Shown in pieces: positions 6,087 to 8,569 of a stretch of 8,569 bases of DNA. The position numbers and the translations under genes were made by a program. The notes beneath the pieces were generated by a model. That model saw only the letters and a list, made by a program, of their open reading frames with translations, searched no databases and had not been told where the DNA came from. Source of the stretch: an uncultured Propionibacteriaceae bacterium (GTDB lineage Bacteria > Actinomycetota > Actinomycetes > Propionibacteriales > Propionibacteriaceae); assembly GCA_937988865.1 (NCBI GenBank), contig CALKHV010000076.1, positions 1-8,569 on the forward strand. Reading direction: 5' to 3'. The number at the start of each line of letters is the position of its first letter. Positions within the stretch are counted from its first letter, which is position 1.

Positions 6087-7550
6087 TTGTCCACCTCCGA
6101 CGACTTCCCCTCCGTCGCTGAGCGATCGAGCGCGGTCAGCCTGCGTCGTGGCATCGGCTTCGTGCTGGGCACCCTGGTGCTCCCGGGCTCGGTGCAACTG
6201 TTCGCCGGAAACAAGAAGGTCGGACGCTGGGCCCTCCGCGTCTGGGGTGCGTGCGTGGCCCTCGTGCTCGGTCTGCTCCTCCTGGCGCTGGTCAACCGGG
6301 GTGCCGCGATCGGCATCGTCGCGAGCGGAACCTTCCTGCAACTCCTGCAGCCCGTGCTGGTCGTGCTCGCCATCGGCTGGGCGATCCTGTTCGTGGACGC
6401 CTGGCGCCTGGCCCGTCCGATGTCGATGCAGCGGGCGCACCGGATCGGGTTCGGCGTGACCGCCCTCGGAACGGCCATGGCCCTCGCCTGGGGTGGGTTC
6501 GCGGTCGGCAACCTGGTGGGTGAGCAGGGATCGATCCTGTCGAGCGTCCTCGGTGGTGGTGGGTCGAGCAAACAGCACGACGGTCGCTACAACATCCTCC
6601 TGCTCGGTGGGGACGCCGGCGCCGACCGCGTGGGTCTGCGTCCCGATTCGATCACCGTCGCGTCCGTGGACGCCGACACCGGACGCACGGTGCTCTTCGG
6701 GCTGCCCCGCAACCTCGAGGACGTCCCCTTCCCCGAGTCGAACCCGCTGCACGCCCTTTACCCCGACGGCTATACCTGCGACGACCATTCCTGCCTGCTG
6801 AACGCGGTCTACACGCTGGCCAACGACCACAAGGACCTCTTCCCAGGCGTCGAGGACCCGGGGCTCCAGACCACCCGCGAGGTCGTCCAGGAGATCCTCG
6901 GCCTCAACATCAACTACTACGCCATGATCGATATGGCGGGCTTCCGATCCCTGATCGATGCTGTCGGCGGGATCACACTCGACATCAACAAGCGCGTCCC
7001 GATCGGGGGCGGCACGTCGCCCATCACGGGATGGATCGAGACCGGCCAGGGCGTCCACCTCGACGGCTACCACGCCCTGTGGTTCGCGCGGTCGCGTGAA
7101 GGGTCGACCGACTACGAGCGCATGCTGCGCCAGAAGTGCGTGATGAACGCGATGCTGAACCAGCTCACCCCGGCCACGGTGCTCACCAAGTTCACCGAGC
7201 TCTCGGCCGCCAGCGGTGAGATCGTCCGCACCGACGTCCCATCGAAGGACGTGGACAGGTTGATGACGCTCGCGCTCAAGGCCAAGAGCCAGAAGATCTC
7301 GTCGGTGAGCTTCGCGCCACCATTGATCTATCCGGGCAATCCCAAGTTCGACGTCATCAGGCAGAAGGTGATCGACACGATCAAGACGTCCGAGGCGAAG
7401 GACGCAGCGTCGGCTGCGAAGGCGACTGCCAAGGCCACCTCGACCGCCACGACGAAGGCGACCGCGAGCGCAACGAAGACGCCCTCGAGCGACAACGGGA
7501 CGCCCATTCCCACGATCGACGACCTCGGCGTCGTCTGCTCAGCCGGCTGA
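6087..7550 (+). CDS. LytR-CpsA-Psr (LCP) family cell-wall glycopolymer ligase
   Basis: LCP enzymes move lipid-linked glycopolymers (teichoic acid, arabinogalactan, capsule) onto peptidoglycan outside the membrane. This 487-residue protein has a membrane region (about 22-143), then the LCP domain (about 167-435). Visible family motifs are NILLLGGD (169-176), RPDSI (185-189), LPRN (206-209), AGFRSLIDAVGG (284-295) and ALWFARSREGSTDYERMLRQ (330-349), with the expected Arg and Asp residues. Cys231, Cys236 and Cys351 lie in this domain and Cys484 near the end, so extracellular disulfides are possible. The membrane part includes LPGSVQLFAGNKKVG (32-46) and more spans than the single helix of classical LCP proteins. 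The LytR_C domain is absent; residues 434-470 form an Ala/Thr/Lys-rich tail. TTG is taken as start from its ribosome site. The glycosyltransferase gene follows after 7 bp, probably in the same operon. Confidence 0.93.
   Translation: MSTSDDFPSVAERSSAVSLRRGIGFVLGTLVLPGSVQLFAGNKKVGRWALRVWGACVALVLGLLLLALVNRGAAIGIVASGTFLQLLQPVLVVLAIGWAILFVDAWRLARPMSMQRAHRIGFGVTALGTAMALAWGGFAVGNLVGEQGSILSSVLGGGGSSKQHDGRYNILLLGGDAGADRVGLRPDSITVASVDADTGRTVLFGLPRNLEDVPFPESNPLHALYPDGYTCDDHSCLLNAVYTLANDHKDLFPGVEDPGLQTTREVVQEILGLNINYYAMIDMAGFRSLIDAVGGITLDINKRVPIGGGTSPITGWIETGQGVHLDGYHALWFARSREGSTDYERMLRQKCVMNAMLNQLTPATVLTKFTELSAASGEIVRTDVPSKDVDRLMTLALKAKSQKISSVSFAPPLIYPGNPKFDVIRQKVIDTIKTSEAKDAASAAKATAKATSTATTKATASATKTPSSDNGTPIPTIDDLGVVCSAG
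7386..7496 (+). repeat. Low-complexity Ala/Thr/Lys coding tract
   Basis: Codons 434-470 of the LCP gene are built mostly from repeated GCN, ACN and AAG codons, giving runs such as AAKATAKATSTATTKATAS. It probably encodes a flexible, basic extracellular tail that could sit in the wall. Such tracts change length easily, so strains may differ here. Confidence 0.6.
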
Positions 7551-7557
7551 GACGTCC

Positions 7558-8569
7558 GTGACCATTCCCGCGGTGAGCGTGATCATGCCGGTGCTCAACG
7601 AAGAGGAGCACCTGGCCAGGTCGGTCGAAGGCGTCCTCGCGCAGGACTATCCGGGCGAGATCGAGATCATCCTGGCGGTCGGCCCCAGCGTTGACCGGAC
7701 GCACGACATCGCGTCCGGGCTGGCGTCCGCCGATCCTCGACTGAAGGTCGTCGACAACCCCACCGGGACCACGCCGAACGCCCTGAACCTGGCCATTGCT
7801 GCGTGCAGCCACGACATCATCGTCCGGGTCGACGCCCACGGAGAACTGACCCCGGGCTACCTGCAGACGGCCGTCGAGATCCTCGGACGTACGGGCGCCG
7901 CGAACGTCGGCGGCGTCATGGACGCGCGGGGCCGCACGCCGTTCGAGAAGGCTGTTGCCGTCGCCTACAACTCCCGGTTGGGGCTCGGCGGGGGCACCTT
8001 CCACCACGAGGATTCGTCCGAGGGGCCGGCGGACACGGTCTTCCTGGGGTGCTTCCGCGCGGACGCCCTGCGCGCCGTCGGCGGCTACGACCCGACGCTT
8101 CACCGGGCGCAGGACTGGGAGCTCAACTACCGCCTGCGCAAGGCCGGGGAGACTGTCTGGTTCTCGCCCCTGCTGCGCGTCACCTACCGGCCACGGTCGA
8201 CCGTGAAAGCGTTGACGCACCAGTTCTTCAAGACGGGCCAGTGGCGTCGCGAGGTCATGAAACGAAACCCCGAGACGGCGAGCGCCCGCTATCTGGCGCC
8301 GCCGCTCGCCGTCGTCGGCGTCGCTGCGGGGACCGCGCTCGCCGCGGCAGGTGCCCTGACCGGACGCGGATGGCCGCTCGTCGGCCTCGCCGCGCCACTG
8401 GGCTATGCCACGTTGATCGGCGCAGGGTCGGCGTTCATGAAGGGCGACATCGAGCCGTCCACGAGGACTCGGCTGCCGCTGGTTCTGGCGGTCATGCACA
8501 TGGCGTGGGGGAGCGGCTTCCTGGTGGGTCTGGGACGCAAGGACTCGGGCGCGGAGCCCGAAGAGACCC
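7558..8569 (+). CDS. GT2-family glycosyltransferase, ExoA-like, 3' end cut by window
   Basis: Glycosyltransferase acting at the inner membrane face, adding sugar to a lipid-linked or polysaccharide acceptor. The 337 residues present start with the GT-A fold entry VSVIMPVLNEEEHL (6-19). The nucleotide-sugar/metal motif is VDAH (91-94), in the DxH form seen in ExoA-type succinoglycan enzymes rather than DxD. GCFRADALRAVGGYD (164-178) precedes the catalytic-base region QDWELNYRLR (185-194), and GQWR (227-230) recalls the QxxRW motif. About three hydrophobic stretches (248-266, 272-292, 306-325) anchor the C-terminus. GTG at 7558 is chosen for its fit to the family N-terminus; only a weak GAGA lies upstream, so translation may depend on coupling to the LCP gene 7 bp before. 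No stop is reached by the window end. The charged last residues suggest the end is near. Donor and acceptor sugars are unknown. Confidence 0.92.
   Translation, partial: MTIPAVSVIMPVLNEEEHLARSVEGVLAQDYPGEIEIILAVGPSVDRTHDIASGLASADPRLKVVDNPTGTTPNALNLAIAACSHDIIVRVDAHGELTPGYLQTAVEILGRTGAANVGGVMDARGRTPFEKAVAVAYNSRLGLGGGTFHHEDSSEGPADTVFLGCFRADALRAVGGYDPTLHRAQDWELNYRLRKAGETVWFSPLLRVTYRPRSTVKALTHQFFKTGQWRREVMKRNPETASARYLAPPLAVVGVAAGTALAAAGALTGRGWPLVGLAAPLGYATLIGAGSAFMKGDIEPSTRTRLPLVLAVMHMAWGSGFLVGLGRKDSGAEPEET

Noticed and set aside
5351..6571. Minus-strand frame across the TauE/SafE gene, gap and LCP start
   Set aside because: Spans two supported genes on the other strand; Arg/Pro/Thr-rich with no motif.
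5961..7073. Minus-strand frame opposite the LCP gene
   Set aside because: Shadow frame of a GC-rich gene; low-complexity Asp/Glu/Arg composition with no recognisable domain.
7381..8499. Minus-strand frame opposite the glycosyltransferase gene
   Set aside because: The sense frame has clear GT2 motifs along its length; the antisense translation has none.

Overview
The window comes from a high-GC bacterium, most likely an actinomycete (Actinomycetota). The evidence is strong GC bias at third codon positions, GTG and TTG starts, an apparently leaderless start for lacZ, a multi-span LytR-CpsA-Psr protein and an actinobacterial-type large beta-galactosidase. A Propionibacteriaceae-like origin is only a guess. 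I see no tRNA, rRNA, CRISPR array, insertion sequence or phage gene; it reads as ordinary chromosome.

Left half, minus strand, in transcription order: lacZ (5137 to 2201), a 119-bp gap with inverted repeats and a possible promoter, then a tight two-gene ABC exporter operon. The exporter is an ATPase (2081 to 1062) overlapping by 4 bp an ABC-2-type permease (1065 to 76). The last 75 bp (1-75) hold no gene I can support.

Right half, plus strand: a TauE/SafE-family permease (5192-5980) divergent from lacZ across 54 bp; a 106-bp gap with a dyad and a possible promoter; an LCP-family cell-wall glycopolymer ligase (TTG start, 6087-7550); and, 7 bp later, a GT2 glycosyltransferase (GTG start at 7558) that runs off the window end. 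LCP plus glycosyltransferase suggests part of an envelope polysaccharide locus continuing to the right.

No clearly new multi-gene system is visible. The points most worth checking are a perfect 7-bp-arm palindrome on the lacZ start codon beside a -10-like hexamer; a LacZ whose E. coli sodium-site carboxylate (Asp201) is Gly while Asn604 is Asp; a codon-pair habit that writes Gly-Arg as GGA-CGN in 22 of 27 hand-counted cases; and the membrane topology of the LCP protein.
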